The translations under genes and the position numbers were made by a program. 64,000 nucleotides of DNA from Martinezella rhizogenes. GTDB lineage: Bacteria; Pseudomonadota; Alphaproteobacteria; Rhizobiales; Rhizobiaceae. The stretch spans positions 225,777-289,776 of the forward strand of contig NZ_JUHG01000020.1 of assembly GCF_000799715.1 (NCBI RefSeq), given 5' to 3'. This document shows positions 35,183 through 43,849 of this stretch, in pieces (position 1 is the stretch's first letter; each line of letters opens with the position of its first letter). The notes under the pieces are model-generated. The model was not told where the DNA came from and searched no databases. It saw nothing but the letters and a program-made list of their open reading frames with translations.

Positions 35183-36040
35183 TCAACGTAAAGCTCCGAC
35201 CAGGTAATCGACGAAATGCGCGATCTCCGGCTGATCTCCCTGCGGTTTCAATATGCCGATCTCCCGGTAAAAGGTCCTGTCAGCCAGCGACACCAGGCGG
35301 ACCGATGGCGGAAGAGGCAGATTCCCCTCGGTCATCGGCAACAGCGCCACGCCAAGTCCCTGTCCCACCAAGGCCACCATCGCGGAGATGTCATCGATCT
35401 CCACCGATTCCCTGGCAGTAATTGACAAGGATCGCAGGAACCGTTCGACCTGCCGGCCGCCGAACGAGCTGCGCTCATAGCGAATGAACGGTTGCTCCTG
35501 CAGCAAGGCCAGCCAGTCGTCGCCTTCGATCCAGCTCGGGACCGCCAGCACATACGGCTCACGCATCAAGGGTTGCCAAACGAAATCCTTCGGTATGCCG
35601 AAAGAGGGCTTGATGATCACGGTGAGGTCCAGTTCTCCTGTATCGAGCAGATCGAGCAAATGAAGGGAAATCCCCGGCACGATATGAATATGATGTTTCG
35701 GAAATCGATCGCGAAACAGCACAAGTGCGCGGGCAAGAACGGTTGACTGGACGGAGGCGATGGCACCGATTCTGAGGCGCCCGCCCCTATTCTCATCCGA
35801 TGGATCGGCGATCGCATCAAACTTCGCGATAATGTCTTTCGCCCGCTCGAGCGTTCTCAGCCCGGCGGCATTCAGCGTGGCCGAGCGGCCTGTCCGCTCG
35901 AACAGCTGGACACCGAGCTTTTCCTCCAGCCGCTTCATCTGGCCGCTGACCGCCGCCTGCGTCAGTCCGATCCAATCGCCGGCGGCGGCAAAGGTTCCGA
36001 AGCGGGCGACCGCCACCAGCGTTTTGAGTTCCGGAATCAC
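35183..36040 (-). CDS. LysR-family transcriptional regulator
   Basis: 285 residues. Helix-turn-helix LVAVARFGTFAAAGDWIGLTQAAVSGQMKRLEEKLG at the N-terminus, effector domain from about 90. GTG start at 36040. Divergent from the VOC gene, with 106 bp between the starts and two palindromes in the gap. Closest by feel to CbbR/YbhD-type regulators; effector unknown. Confidence 0.9.
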   Translation of the reverse strand: MIPELKTLVAVARFGTFAAAGDWIGLTQAAVSGQMKRLEEKLGVQLFERTGRSATLNAAGLRTLERAKDIIAKFDAIADPSDENRGGRLRIGAIASVQSTVLARALVLFRDRFPKHHIHIVPGISLHLLDLLDTGELDLTVIIKPSFGIPKDFVWQPLMREPYVLAVPSWIEGDDWLALLQEQPFIRYERSSFGGRQVERFLRSLSITARESVEIDDISAMVALVGQGLGVALLPMTEGNLPLPPSVRLVSLADRTFYREIGILKPQGDQPEIAHFVDYLVGALR

Positions 36041-36064
36041 GATTGATAATTTTTCCTGTTTCTC

Positions 36065-36082
36065 ACGATAATTATATATCGT
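36065..36082. promoter_or_regulatory. Palindrome A between LysR and VOC genes
   Basis: ACGATA-ATTATA-TATCGT, perfect 6-bp arms in an AT-rich promoter region. Confidence 0.5.
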
Positions 36083-36087
36083 TTTTC

Positions 36088-36108
36088 ATAAGAATAAATG
36101 TTTCTTAT
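36088..36108. promoter_or_regulatory. Palindrome B between LysR and VOC genes
   Basis: ATAAGAA-TAAATGT-TTCTTAT, perfect 7-bp arms, 39 bp before the VOC start; LysR dimer sites are often two such elements. Confidence 0.5.
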
Positions 36109-36146
36109 AAATCGCGGCATTGGATTTCACCCCATGGAGATGAACG

Positions 36147-36575
36147 ATGACTGCAACACCCCTTCACCCTTTCCATCTTGCCTTCCCCGTCAATGACCTC
36201 GCGGCCGCGCGTACCTTCTATGGCGGCCTTCTCGGCTGTTCGGAGGGCAGAAGCTCTCCCGACTGGATCGATTTCAACTTTTATGGTCATCAGGTCGTCG
36301 CCCATCTGGCCCCTCGGGAAACCGGTGAAGTCGCAGCAAACGCGGTCGACGGTCACGGCGTTCCGGTACGCCATTTCGGTGTCGTTCTGTCGATGGAAGA
36401 ATGGGAAGCCGCGGCGGAGAGGCTGACCAAGGCGAACATCGACTTCGTCATCAAGCCCTATATCCGTTTCCGGGGCGAACCCGGCGAACAGGCAACCATG
36501 TTCTTCAAGGACCCGAGCGGCAATGCCGTCGAGTTGAAGGCGTTTGCCGACATCAACAGCCTGTTTGCCAAATAG
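36147..36575 (+). CDS. VOC (glyoxalase/dioxygenase) family protein
   Basis: 142 residues with two beta-alpha-beta-beta-beta units. HLAFPVNDLAAARTFYGGLLGC and DFNFYGHQVVAHL in the first half, VRHFGVVLS and MFFKDPSGNAVELKAF in the second, with metal-ligand His and Glu. The GGEPGEQ stretch fits bleomycin-resistance or dioxygenase branches. Strong ribosome binding site GGAGATG. Probable target of the divergent LysR gene. Substrate unknown. Confidence 0.88.
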   Translation: MTATPLHPFHLAFPVNDLAAARTFYGGLLGCSEGRSSPDWIDFNFYGHQVVAHLAPRETGEVAANAVDGHGVPVRHFGVVLSMEEWEAAAERLTKANIDFVIKPYIRFRGEPGEQATMFFKDPSGNAVELKAFADINSLFAK

Positions 36576-36577
36576 GG

Positions 36578-37996
36578 CTAGGCGCGGCGACGCAACGTCC
36601 GCATCGCCGCCGCCAGCACATCGAAAATCCTTGGGTCGGTCGATTGCGCGACGTTGAAACGCAGGAAGCTGCCGGCCGTGTCCATCAGGCTGAAAGCATT
36701 GCCGGGCGCGAGGATGACGCCCTCGGCAAGGCAGGCGCGGGCGAGATCGGCCGCCTCGATCCCCTCCGGCAACCGGCACCAGAGAAACATGCCCGCCTGC
36801 GGCCTCAGCCAGGGGATAATGCCGATCGCCTCCAGGCGCGAGGCGGTTTCGCCCATCGCCTTGGCAAGCCGGGTCCGAAGCCCCTCCATATGCTTGCGGT
36901 AATTGCCGTCCTTCAACGCTGAAAACAACAGTTCCGCCGAAAGCTGGCCGCAGCTGAAGCTGGTGGCCACCTTCAGGTCGACAAGGCCGTCGATCCAGTC
37001 CGGCCGCGCGGCGATGAAACCGCAACGCACCGACGCCGACAGGGTCTTGGAGAAGCTGCCAATGTGGATCACCCGGTCAAGCCCGTCATAGGCGGCAAGG
37101 CGCGGCGCCGACGTCTGCTCGAAATCGGCAAAGATATCGTCCTCGACGATAATCAGGTCGGAAGCATCCGCGAGCTTCAGCAGGCGATGCGCCGTTACCG
37201 GCGACAAGGTCGCGCCCGTCGGATTGTGGACTGCGGAATTGGTGATGTAGAGGCGCGGCCTGTGCTTTTCGAGCGCCTCGCCGAACAGCGCAATATCAGG
37301 CCCTGTCGGCGTGAAGGGTACGCCGACGACATTGGCTCGATGGGCGCGCAGCAGGGCGTGGAAATTGAAATAGCAGGGATCGTCGACCAATACGGTGTCG
37401 CCGGGCTCGAGCAGGAACCGGCAGATGAGGTCGATCGCCTGCGTGCCGGACTCCGTCAGCATGATCTGATCGGGCGAGGCGGCAATGCCGTGTTCGGCCA
37501 TGCGCCGTGCCAGAAGCTGGCGCAAGGGCGGCAAGCCGAGCTGCGTTCCGTAATCGGTGAGAACACCGCCTTCGGCGCGCGCCAGGCTGCGCATCGCCCG
37601 GCGCAGCGCCGCCTGCGGCATCCAGGAGGGCGGAAGCCAGCCACAGCCGGGCTTCAGCACATCCTCACCCACCTCCAGCGATTGCCGTGAAATCCAGAGC
37701 GGATCGACGTCGCGGTCAAGCCTCGGGCCAATTTCGGAGAGAGAAAGCGGCGCAAGCGGTCCGCAGACATAAAAGCCGGAACCAGGCCGCGAGCGGATCA
37801 CGCCCTCGGCCGCCAGCCGCTCATAGGCCTCGACCACGGTGGAAACCGACACCTGCATTGTCTTGGCAAAGCTGCGCACCGAAGGAAGCCGCGCGCCGGG
37901 CGCCAGGCTCCGCGCGGCGATACGCTCCGAAATCGCCGCCATCACGCCCTCGATGCGGGTGCCGCCGCTCCCGCTCGCCGCAATTAAGTCGCTCAT
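36578..37996 (-). CDS. MocR/PdxR-family regulator (GntR-aminotransferase fusion)
   Basis: 472 residues. N-terminal GntR winged helix (LPSVRSFAKTMQVSVSTVVEAYERLAAEGVI), then a class-I aminotransferase-like domain with VLVDDPCYFNFHALLRAH, VHNPTG and the PLP-Lys in HIGSFSKTLSASVR. MocR proteins sense PLP or an amine and bind direct repeats. Start taken at ATG 37996 because the ATG at 38005 falls inside a CATACC operator repeat. Divergent from an EamA permease, the usual target. Ends 3 bp from the convergent VOC stop. Confidence 0.92.
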   Translation of the reverse strand: MSDLIAASGSGGTRIEGVMAAISERIAARSLAPGARLPSVRSFAKTMQVSVSTVVEAYERLAAEGVIRSRPGSGFYVCGPLAPLSLSEIGPRLDRDVDPLWISRQSLEVGEDVLKPGCGWLPPSWMPQAALRRAMRSLARAEGGVLTDYGTQLGLPPLRQLLARRMAEHGIAASPDQIMLTESGTQAIDLICRFLLEPGDTVLVDDPCYFNFHALLRAHRANVVGVPFTPTGPDIALFGEALEKHRPRLYITNSAVHNPTGATLSPVTAHRLLKLADASDLIIVEDDIFADFEQTSAPRLAAYDGLDRVIHIGSFSKTLSASVRCGFIAARPDWIDGLVDLKVATSFSCGQLSAELLFSALKDGNYRKHMEGLRTRLAKAMGETASRLEAIGIIPWLRPQAGMFLWCRLPEGIEAADLARACLAEGVILAPGNAFSLMDTAGSFLRFNVAQSTDPRIFDVLAAAMRTLRRRA

Positions 37997-38002
37997 CCGT
38001 AC

Positions 38003-38030
38003 CATACCTCATACCATAACAGTTCATACC
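38003..38030. promoter_or_regulatory. MocR direct-repeat operator
   Basis: Three copies of CATACC at 38003-38008, 38010-38015 and 38025-38030, with 7- and 15-base steps, just upstream of the MocR start and 74 bp before the divergent EamA start. Confidence 0.6.
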
Positions 38031-38103
38031 AATTGTACTGCACCGTCTCTGGAATAACCAGCCGAGTTCGTTGATATCGCGGACGACAACCAGGAGCATG
38101 AGC

Positions 38104-38967
38104 ATGGACAAGACGACGAGTGGCTGGATCTATGGACTGACGGGCGTGCTGATCTTCAGCGCCTCGCTGCCGGCAACGCGGGTGGCGGTGATGGATTTCG
38201 ATCCCGTCTTCCTGACCGTCGCCCGCGCCGCGATCGCCGGCATCCTGTCGCTCTGCCTGCTGTTCGCCTTTCGGGAGAAGCGCCCCGTTCGAGGCGATCT
38301 CCTCTCCCTGATCATCGTCGCAATCGGCTGCGTCGTCGGCTTTCCGCTGCTGACGGCTCTAGCGCTCAAGCATGTCACCTCGGCCCATTCGATCGTCTTC
38401 ATCGGATTGCTACCGCTGGCGACGGCCATCTTCGGCGTCTTGCGCGGCGGCGAGCGGCCACGGCTGGCCTTCTGGATATTTTCGGTGATTGGCAGCGCCA
38501 TCGTCTGCGGCTATGCGCTCGCGCAGGGTATCTCCGCCTCGCCGGTCGGCGACCTCTTGATGCTTGCGGCAATCCTGGTCTGCGGCCTCGGCTATGCCGA
38601 AGGCGCAGTGCTGTCGCGCCGGCTGGGCGGCTGGCAGGTGATTTGCTGGGCGCTGGTGCTGTCGCTGCCGGCCATGATTGCACTTTCTCTCTTCACCATG
38701 CCGCAGACCGTCGACAACATCGGCGAGCCGGCCTGGATCGGCCTGATCTACGTCTCGCTCTTCAGCATGCTGATCGGCTTCATTTTCTGGTATCGCGGGC
38801 TGGCGCAAGGCGGCATCGCCGCTGTCGGGCAACTGCAGCTGCTCCAGCCCTTCTTCGGCCTGGCGCTTGCCGCCACGCTGCTGAAGGAGAGCGTCAGCTG
38901 GTCCATGTTTGTCGTGACCATTGGCGTCGTCGCCTGCGTGGTGGGCGCGAAGAAATTCGCGCGATAG
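38104..38967 (+). CDS. EamA/DMT-family transporter
   Basis: 287 residues, ten hydrophobic helices in two EamA repeats; LIFSASLPATRVAVMDFDPVFLTVARAAIAG opens the first and GYAEGAVLSRRLGGWQVICWALVLSLP the second. Start at 38104 fits AGGAG seven bases upstream; the ATG at 38098 is too close to that site. Probably under control of the divergent MocR gene. Substrate likely a small amine or amino acid, by analogy. Confidence 0.9.
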   Translation: MDKTTSGWIYGLTGVLIFSASLPATRVAVMDFDPVFLTVARAAIAGILSLCLLFAFREKRPVRGDLLSLIIVAIGCVVGFPLLTALALKHVTSAHSIVFIGLLPLATAIFGVLRGGERPRLAFWIFSVIGSAIVCGYALAQGISASPVGDLLMLAAILVCGLGYAEGAVLSRRLGGWQVICWALVLSLPAMIALSLFTMPQTVDNIGEPAWIGLIYVSLFSMLIGFIFWYRGLAQGGIAAVGQLQLLQPFFGLALAATLLKESVSWSMFVVTIGVVACVVGAKKFAR

Positions 38968-39006
38968 AGCACGCATACGGAAGCGCGAGGAGCGGCCTTG
39001 CGCAAC

Positions 39007-39022
39007 TAGACTGATCGGTCTA
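39007..39022. promoter_or_regulatory. TetR-type operator upstream of DUF1348-tetR
   Basis: TAGACTGATCGGTCTA, a 16-bp palindrome with one mismatched pair; a related half GATTAGTCTA follows at 39032-39041. 34 bp before the start of the two-gene operon whose second gene is a TetR regulator. Confidence 0.65.
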
Positions 39023-39055
39023 TTATAATCCGATTAGTCTAACCAGGAGCAAACC

Positions 39056-39520
39056 ATGGTCACTCCACTCATACCGCCATTCACCCGCGAAACCGCCATC
39101 GCCAAAGTCCGCATGGCCGAGGATGGCTGGAACAGCCGTGATCCGGAGCGCGTCTCGAAGGTCTATACCGAAGACAGCCAATGGCGGAACCGCGCCGAAT
39201 TTCCGCGCGGCCGCAAGGAAATCGTCGAGTTCCTCGCCCGCAAATGGGCGAGAGAAATCGACTACCGGCTGATCAAGGAATTATGGGCCTTCGACGGCAA
39301 CCGCATCGCCGTGCGCTTTGCCTATGAATGGCACGACGACAGCGGCCACTGGTTCCGCTCCTATGGCAACGAGAATTGGGAATTCGACGCCGACGGCCTG
39401 ATGCAGCGCCGCTTCGCCTCGATCAACGACATGCCGATCAAGCAGGAAGACCGGAAATTCCACTGGCCGCTCGGCCGCCGCCCCGACGAGCATCCCGGTC
39501 TGTCCGATCTCGGCCTCTGA
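39056..39520 (+). CDS. DUF1348 family protein (SnoaL/NTF2-like)
   Basis: 154 residues. Family text is plain: KVRMAEDGWNSRDPERVSKVYTEDSQWRNR, FLARKWAREIDYRLIKELWAF, RFAYEWHDDSGHWFRSYGNENWEFD and MQRRFASINDMPI. NTF2-like cone fold, no known reaction. AGGAG lies before the ATG. Followed 8 bp later by a TetR gene; this pairing is common in proteobacteria. Confidence 0.93.
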   Translation: MVTPLIPPFTRETAIAKVRMAEDGWNSRDPERVSKVYTEDSQWRNRAEFPRGRKEIVEFLARKWAREIDYRLIKELWAFDGNRIAVRFAYEWHDDSGHWFRSYGNENWEFDADGLMQRRFASINDMPIKQEDRKFHWPLGRRPDEHPGLSDLGL

Positions 39521-39528
39521 GGCGGGTC

Positions 39529-40101
39529 ATGACACGCACTGTCTTTGAAAAATCGGATGCTATTGCCCTCGTCGCCGAAGTCTTTCGCGAACTCGGCTAT
39601 GAGGGCGCGTCGATGAGCAGCATCACGGCCCGCACCAAGCTGTCGAAAGGCAGCCTCTATCACTTCTTCCCCGGCGGCAAGGAGGAGATGGCGGCGGAAA
39701 TCATGGCCAATATCGATGCCTGGTTCGTCACGCACATGTTCAGGCCGCTCGAGGAGGACGAACCCCGCGCTGCCATTGCCCAAATGTGGGAAACCACCAA
39801 CACCTATTTCCGCTCCGGCCGCCGCATCTGCCTCATCGGCGCCTTCGCGCTCGATGAAACACGCGATCGTTTCGCGGGTGCGATAAAGGGCTATTTCAAA
39901 CGCTGGATCGAAGCGCTCGCCGGTGCTCTGATGAGAGCCGGTGTCGGGGCCGCTGAGGCACACGCACTCGCGGAAGAGACGATCGTGGGCATCCAGGGCG
40001 CATTGATGCTTGCGCGAGCGCTCGGCGACGACGGCGTTTTCGGGAGGACATTGGAGCGGTTGAGAGAGCAGGTGGAGGCTAGACTTCGCGCCCGCCGATA
40101 A
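39529..40101 (+). CDS. TetR-family regulator (YxaF/LmrA type)
   Basis: 190 residues. N-terminal HTH with VFRELGYEGASMSSITARTKLSKGSLYHFFPGGKEEMA; the C-terminal part (ICLIGAFALDETRDRFAGAIKGYF) is typical of the YxaF/LmrA branch. Start at 39529 is 8 bp after the DUF1348 stop. The palindrome upstream of the operon (39007-39022) resembles the known TAGACY sites of LmrA/YxaF repressors, so autoregulation is likely. Confidence 0.92.
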   Translation: MTRTVFEKSDAIALVAEVFRELGYEGASMSSITARTKLSKGSLYHFFPGGKEEMAAEIMANIDAWFVTHMFRPLEEDEPRAAIAQMWETTNTYFRSGRRICLIGAFALDETRDRFAGAIKGYFKRWIEALAGALMRAGVGAAEAHALAEETIVGIQGALMLARALGDDGVFGRTLERLREQVEARLRARR

Positions 40102-40114
40102 ATCCCGCGGGCGC
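40088..40114 (+). terminator. Hairpin at the end of tetR
   Basis: GCGCCCGC / GCGGGCGC perfect 8-bp stem; the tetR TAA is in the loop. T-run absent. Confidence 0.45.
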
Positions 40115-40237
40115 TCATCATCTTAAAATCTTAAGCAATCATCCACAAAAGCATGGCAGCATCAATCATCTTTGATTTGCAACTGTCCAAGCTCCTGTGC
40201 TCATCAGAAAACGGGAGCGCCGAGGAGATGGATAGAG

Positions 40238-41563
40238 ATGCTGCAACAAACCAACGACACTGACGATGCGCTGATCGACCGACTGCAACGGTCGGCCTTC
40301 GACTATTTCATGCTGCACACCAATCCGGAAAACGGGCTGGTGGCGGACACCTCGATCAAGACGAGCCATTGCAGCATTGCCGCGGTCGGCTTCGCGCTAT
40401 CGAGCTATCCGGTCGCTGTCGAACGCGGCTGGATCAGCCGCGCGGACGCGGCAAGGCGTGTACTGACCGCGCTCAATTTCTTCGCCGAGAGCCAGCAGGG
40501 CGAGGAGCGCGGCGCCACCGGCCATCGCGGCTTCTATTATCACTTCCTCTACATGGAGACCGGCAATCGCGCCTGGAACAGCGAGCTCTCGACCATCGAC
40601 ACCGGCCTTCTTTTGATCGGCGTCTTGACGGCGGCCGCCTATTTTAATGGCTCCAGCCAGGCTGAGAAGGACATTCGCGCGCAGGCGACGTTCCTCTATG
40701 AACGTTGCGACTGGCATTGGGCGCTGAACAAAGGCCAGACAATCAGCATGGGCTGGAAGCCGAGCAGCGGTTTCCTGCGCTGGCGCTATCAGGGCTATGA
40801 CGAGGCGATCTTCCTCTATGTGCTGGCGCTCGCCTCACCCACGCACCCCATGCCCTCGTCCAGCTACGACGCCTTCGCCTCGACCTACACCTGGATGATG
40901 TTCAAGGACACACCGTTTCTCTATGCGGGACCGCTGTTCATCCATCTGTTCTCGCATGCCTGGATCGACTTTCGCGGTATCAGCGACCGGCATATCGCCG
41001 ACAAGGAAATCGATTATTTCCGCAATACGCAGACAGCAATCGCCGTTCAGCGCGATTACACCGACCGCAACCCCGGCCATTTCGTCGGCTACAACAAGGA
41101 CATCTGGGGCCTGTCAGCCTGCGACGGCCCGAACCCGACCGGCACCAAGCATAGCCGGCGCTACAGCCCGAAAGTTCTGGGCTATGCAGCACGCGGCGCC
41201 CCGCTCGGTCCCGATGACGGCACGATCGCGCCCTGGGGGCCGCTCTCCTGCCTGCCCTTCGACCGCCAGGCAGCACTCGACGGCACCAGGGCACTGCTAT
41301 CAACCTATCCGAACCTGCTCCTGGACGGCCGCTTTCCCGGCGGCTTCAATCCGAGCGTCAAGGGCTCCGGTCCGGAAGGCTGGGTCGACGACCGCTCCGT
41401 CGCCATCGACCAGGGCCTGCTCGTGATGATGATCGAGAACGAACGCAGCGGGATGATCTGGAACCTGATGCGCCAATCGCCGATCCTGCGCCGCGGCCTG
41501 GACCGCGCCGGCTTCACCGGCGGCTGGCTGGACGAAAAACAGGCAAAGCCCGCGATTGCCTGA
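40238..41563 (+). CDS. Glucoamylase-family protein
   Basis: 441 residues, alpha/alpha-barrel of the family PF10091 type (bacterial glycoamylase-like, near the C-terminal domain of cyclic glucan synthase). Signature text: LQRSAFDYFMLHTNPENGLVADTS, GRGATGHRGFYYHFL-like stretch, WNSELSTIDTGLLLIGVL, YDEAIFLYVLALASPTHP and the C-terminal SVAIDQGLLVMMIENERSG. No signal peptide, so cytoplasmic. Acts on glucans or a related oligosaccharide; exact substrate unknown. AGGAG region precedes the start at 40238. Confidence 0.86.
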   Translation: MLQQTNDTDDALIDRLQRSAFDYFMLHTNPENGLVADTSIKTSHCSIAAVGFALSSYPVAVERGWISRADAARRVLTALNFFAESQQGEERGATGHRGFYYHFLYMETGNRAWNSELSTIDTGLLLIGVLTAAAYFNGSSQAEKDIRAQATFLYERCDWHWALNKGQTISMGWKPSSGFLRWRYQGYDEAIFLYVLALASPTHPMPSSSYDAFASTYTWMMFKDTPFLYAGPLFIHLFSHAWIDFRGISDRHIADKEIDYFRNTQTAIAVQRDYTDRNPGHFVGYNKDIWGLSACDGPNPTGTKHSRRYSPKVLGYAARGAPLGPDDGTIAPWGPLSCLPFDRQAALDGTRALLSTYPNLLLDGRFPGGFNPSVKGSGPEGWVDDRSVAIDQGLLVMMIENERSGMIWNLMRQSPILRRGLDRAGFTGGWLDEKQAKPAIA

Positions 41564-41579
41564 GCGCTCTAAAGCGCTC
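41562..41579. terminator. Hairpin shared by two convergent stop codons
   Basis: GAGCGCT-CTAA-AGCGCTC, perfect 7-bp stem. It spans the last bases of the glucoamylase stop (41561-41563) and the Ldh stop (41569-41571). Confidence 0.5.
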
Positions 41580-42558
41580 CAATCGCGGCGATCACATCGT
41601 CTTCGATGGAAATCCCGTTTGCCAGCGCTTCGCGCCGCGCGGTCTGGCCGCGACGTCCGGGCAGGCGGACATTGGGGTCGCTGGTGATCTCGCTCGCGAG
41701 CAAGGCCAGCCGCTTTGCCGTGTCGGCGGCGCTCATCGCGGCCGGATTGATGGCGATGATCGTGTGGCCGAGCCCGGGCGGCGGGCCTTTGTCGTCGAAG
41801 AGCGACGAGGCTTCGAAGGCGTAATTGGCGCCGGTTAGGCCAGCCGACAGAATCTCCACCATCAACGCCAGTGCAGCGCCTTTCGCCTCGCCGGCGGGGA
41901 TCATCGTGCCGGCCAGCGCCTCCTCGGCATCGGTGGTCGGCTTGCCGTCGCGGTCGAAGGCCCAGTCGTCCGGGATCGCCACGCCCTTCTGGCGCGCGGC
42001 CATGACCTTGCCGCGCGCCACCCTAGACAGTGCCAGATCGATGACGATGGGATCGGCATCCGGCAAAGGTGCGGCAAAGGCGATCGGATTGGTGCCGAAG
42101 ACCGGCGTCTTGCCGCCCCAGGGCGCCATCGAGGCCGGCGCATTGGCAACCATCAGCGCCACCAGCCCCTGATCAGCGAAGCGCTCGACCGTCAGCCCCA
42201 TGACGCCGGCATGATGCGAGCGGCTGATGGCGGCAAGCGCAATCCCCTGTTCACGGGCGACGGTGGAAAGCTCGGCAACGGCGAGATCGAGCGCCGGATA
42301 GGCATAGCCGTTGCCGGCATCGATGCGCAGCACGGCGGGATAAGGACGCGTGAGTTGCGGCTTGGCGAAACCATCCGTCTTGCCGGCCTTCGCCTGTAAA
42401 GCATAAGCCGGCACGCGGCGCAGGCCATGGCCACCCTGCCCGGCGGCCTCCGCCGCAACAAGCGCGATGGCGACCGAGCGGGCATTCTCCGGGCTGACCC
42501 GATTTCGCAGCAAGGCCTCCACAACCAGCGTTTCGGCTTCGGCTAGCGACAGATGCAT
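41569..42558 (-). CDS. Ldh-family (malate/L-lactate dehydrogenase-like) oxidoreductase
   Basis: 329 residues. This is the LdhB/YlbC fold, unrelated to classical lactate dehydrogenase. Motifs: AAGQGGHGLRRVPAYALQAK, ALAAISRSHHAGVMGLTVERFA with the active-site His, WGGKTPVFGTNPIAFAAP and PAGEAKGAALALMVEILSAGLTGA. Delta1-piperideine/pyrroline-2-carboxylate reductases and malate dehydrogenases belong here. Start at ATG 42558. Convergent with the glucoamylase gene. Confidence 0.92.
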   Translation of the reverse strand: MHLSLAEAETLVVEALLRNRVSPENARSVAIALVAAEAAGQGGHGLRRVPAYALQAKAGKTDGFAKPQLTRPYPAVLRIDAGNGYAYPALDLAVAELSTVAREQGIALAAISRSHHAGVMGLTVERFADQGLVALMVANAPASMAPWGGKTPVFGTNPIAFAAPLPDADPIVIDLALSRVARGKVMAARQKGVAIPDDWAFDRDGKPTTDAEEALAGTMIPAGEAKGAALALMVEILSAGLTGANYAFEASSLFDDKGPPPGLGHTIIAINPAAMSAADTAKRLALLASEITSDPNVRLPGRRGQTARREALANGISIEDDVIAAIGAL

Positions 42559-42811
42559 GATGAGAGACCTTGGAATGAATGAGGAGGGCAAGATATTCCT
42601 ACGCCCTGACCGTCCCTATCGCAATGCAACAATGACCGGCTTCGCCCCGCGCGACGACGAACCTGCCGGCGGGCGCCGTCGCCCGACTGCGGAAATCATA
42701 AGAGCGACATCCGGTGGACAGAGAAAAACTTGCATGGCCATGGCGCTTTCGACCATTATAGAGCAAAGCGCCGGCCGATATCGCGGCCGCGGACAGAAGC
42801 AGGATCGTCTC

Positions 42812-43048
42812 ATGAAGCCCATTTTCGTTCAGCTCCAATGCGCCCCCGGCAAGACCTACGAGGTCGCCGACGCCATCTACCAGACGGAGCTGGTCTCGGA
42901 ACTCTATTCCACCAGCGGCGACTACGACCTGCTGCTGAAGGTCTATATCAAGGACGAGCAGGAGATCGGCAAGTTCATCAACGACAACATCGCCAATATC
43001 CCCGGCATCGTCCGCTCGCTGACGACGCTAACATTCAGGGCGTTCTAA
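42812..43048 (+). CDS. Stand-alone Lrp/AsnC ligand-binding (RAM) domain protein
   Basis: 78 residues: only the C-terminal regulation-of-amino-acid-metabolism domain (IFVQLQCAPGKTYEVADAIYQTELVSELYSTSGDYDLLLKVYI), with no DNA-binding part. Such one-domain proteins form ring oligomers and may bind amino acids or Lrp partners. AGGAT precedes the ATG at 42812. The much longer upstream frame is opposite the Ldh promoter and is not believable. Confidence 0.88.
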   Translation: MKPIFVQLQCAPGKTYEVADAIYQTELVSELYSTSGDYDLLLKVYIKDEQEIGKFINDNIANIPGIVRSLTTLTFRAF

Positions 43049-43255
43049 AGGGCCCAGAAGATGGACGGGCATCGCTGTAACGTCATGGCCAATCAGCGGG
43101 ATTCCGCGCCTAAACACAGGCGATCAGCTTGACAGAAGAATAGCGGTTCGCACATACCTGCAGGGCCTGTTCTAATAGGGATATTGACGTTTGTAGGCGC
43201 AGGGGAGCAAGTTCCAAACACCTGTCGCTCTCAAGGGACATAGGGAAGCAAGACT

Positions 43256-43582
43256 GTGATCTACGAGATCAGAATTTACGACTGCCTGCCCGGCCGATTG
43301 CCCGCGCTGCTCAAACGCTTTGCCGAACATACGCTGGCAATATGGGACAAGCACGGCATCAAGCAGGCGGGTTTCTTCACCACGATCGTGGACGAAAACA
43401 GCCAGCGTCTCACCTATCTCATCGCCTGGGAATCGCTAGCCGATCGCGAGGTGAAATGGAAAGCTTTCACCACTGATCCTGCATGGCTTAAGGCCCGCGA
43501 CGAGTCTGAGCGCGACGGGCAAATCCTCTCCAATATCTCTAACCAGCTGTTGTCACCGACCGCCTTTTCGGCGGTACAATAA
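43256..43582 (+). CDS. NIPSNAP-family protein
   Basis: 108 residues; ferredoxin-like fold. MIYEIRIYDCLPGRLPALLKRFAEHTLAIWDKHGIKQAGFF and LTYLIAWESLADREVKWKAFTTDPAW are the NIPSNAP pattern. GTG start with AGGGA upstream. Function in bacteria unknown. The spacer to the next gene (43583-43849) holds no further gene or clear signal that I can see. Confidence 0.88.
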   Translation: MIYEIRIYDCLPGRLPALLKRFAEHTLAIWDKHGIKQAGFFTTIVDENSQRLTYLIAWESLADREVKWKAFTTDPAWLKARDESERDGQILSNISNQLLSPTAFSAVQ

Positions 43583-43849
43583 GACACCACCGATCCCGCT
43601 TGCCGCCAGTTGGAATTCCACCCGATTTGGTCATTTGCGGAAGCGATGAAGAACGGCGGCTCTTGGGTTATCGCCAACGAACCGCCGGAATGATATTAAC
43701 CCTCTTGCCCGAAACCGCTTGGCATTTCGCCCGCGATTAAGGTCTTTTTAACCGTCCGCTGAGCAGCGTTGCGTGCTGATCAACGGATGGCGCTTTCGTG
43801 CGCCTGATCGCCGCAGTGGTGCGCGGAGCAAGGATCGAGGGCGAGATCG

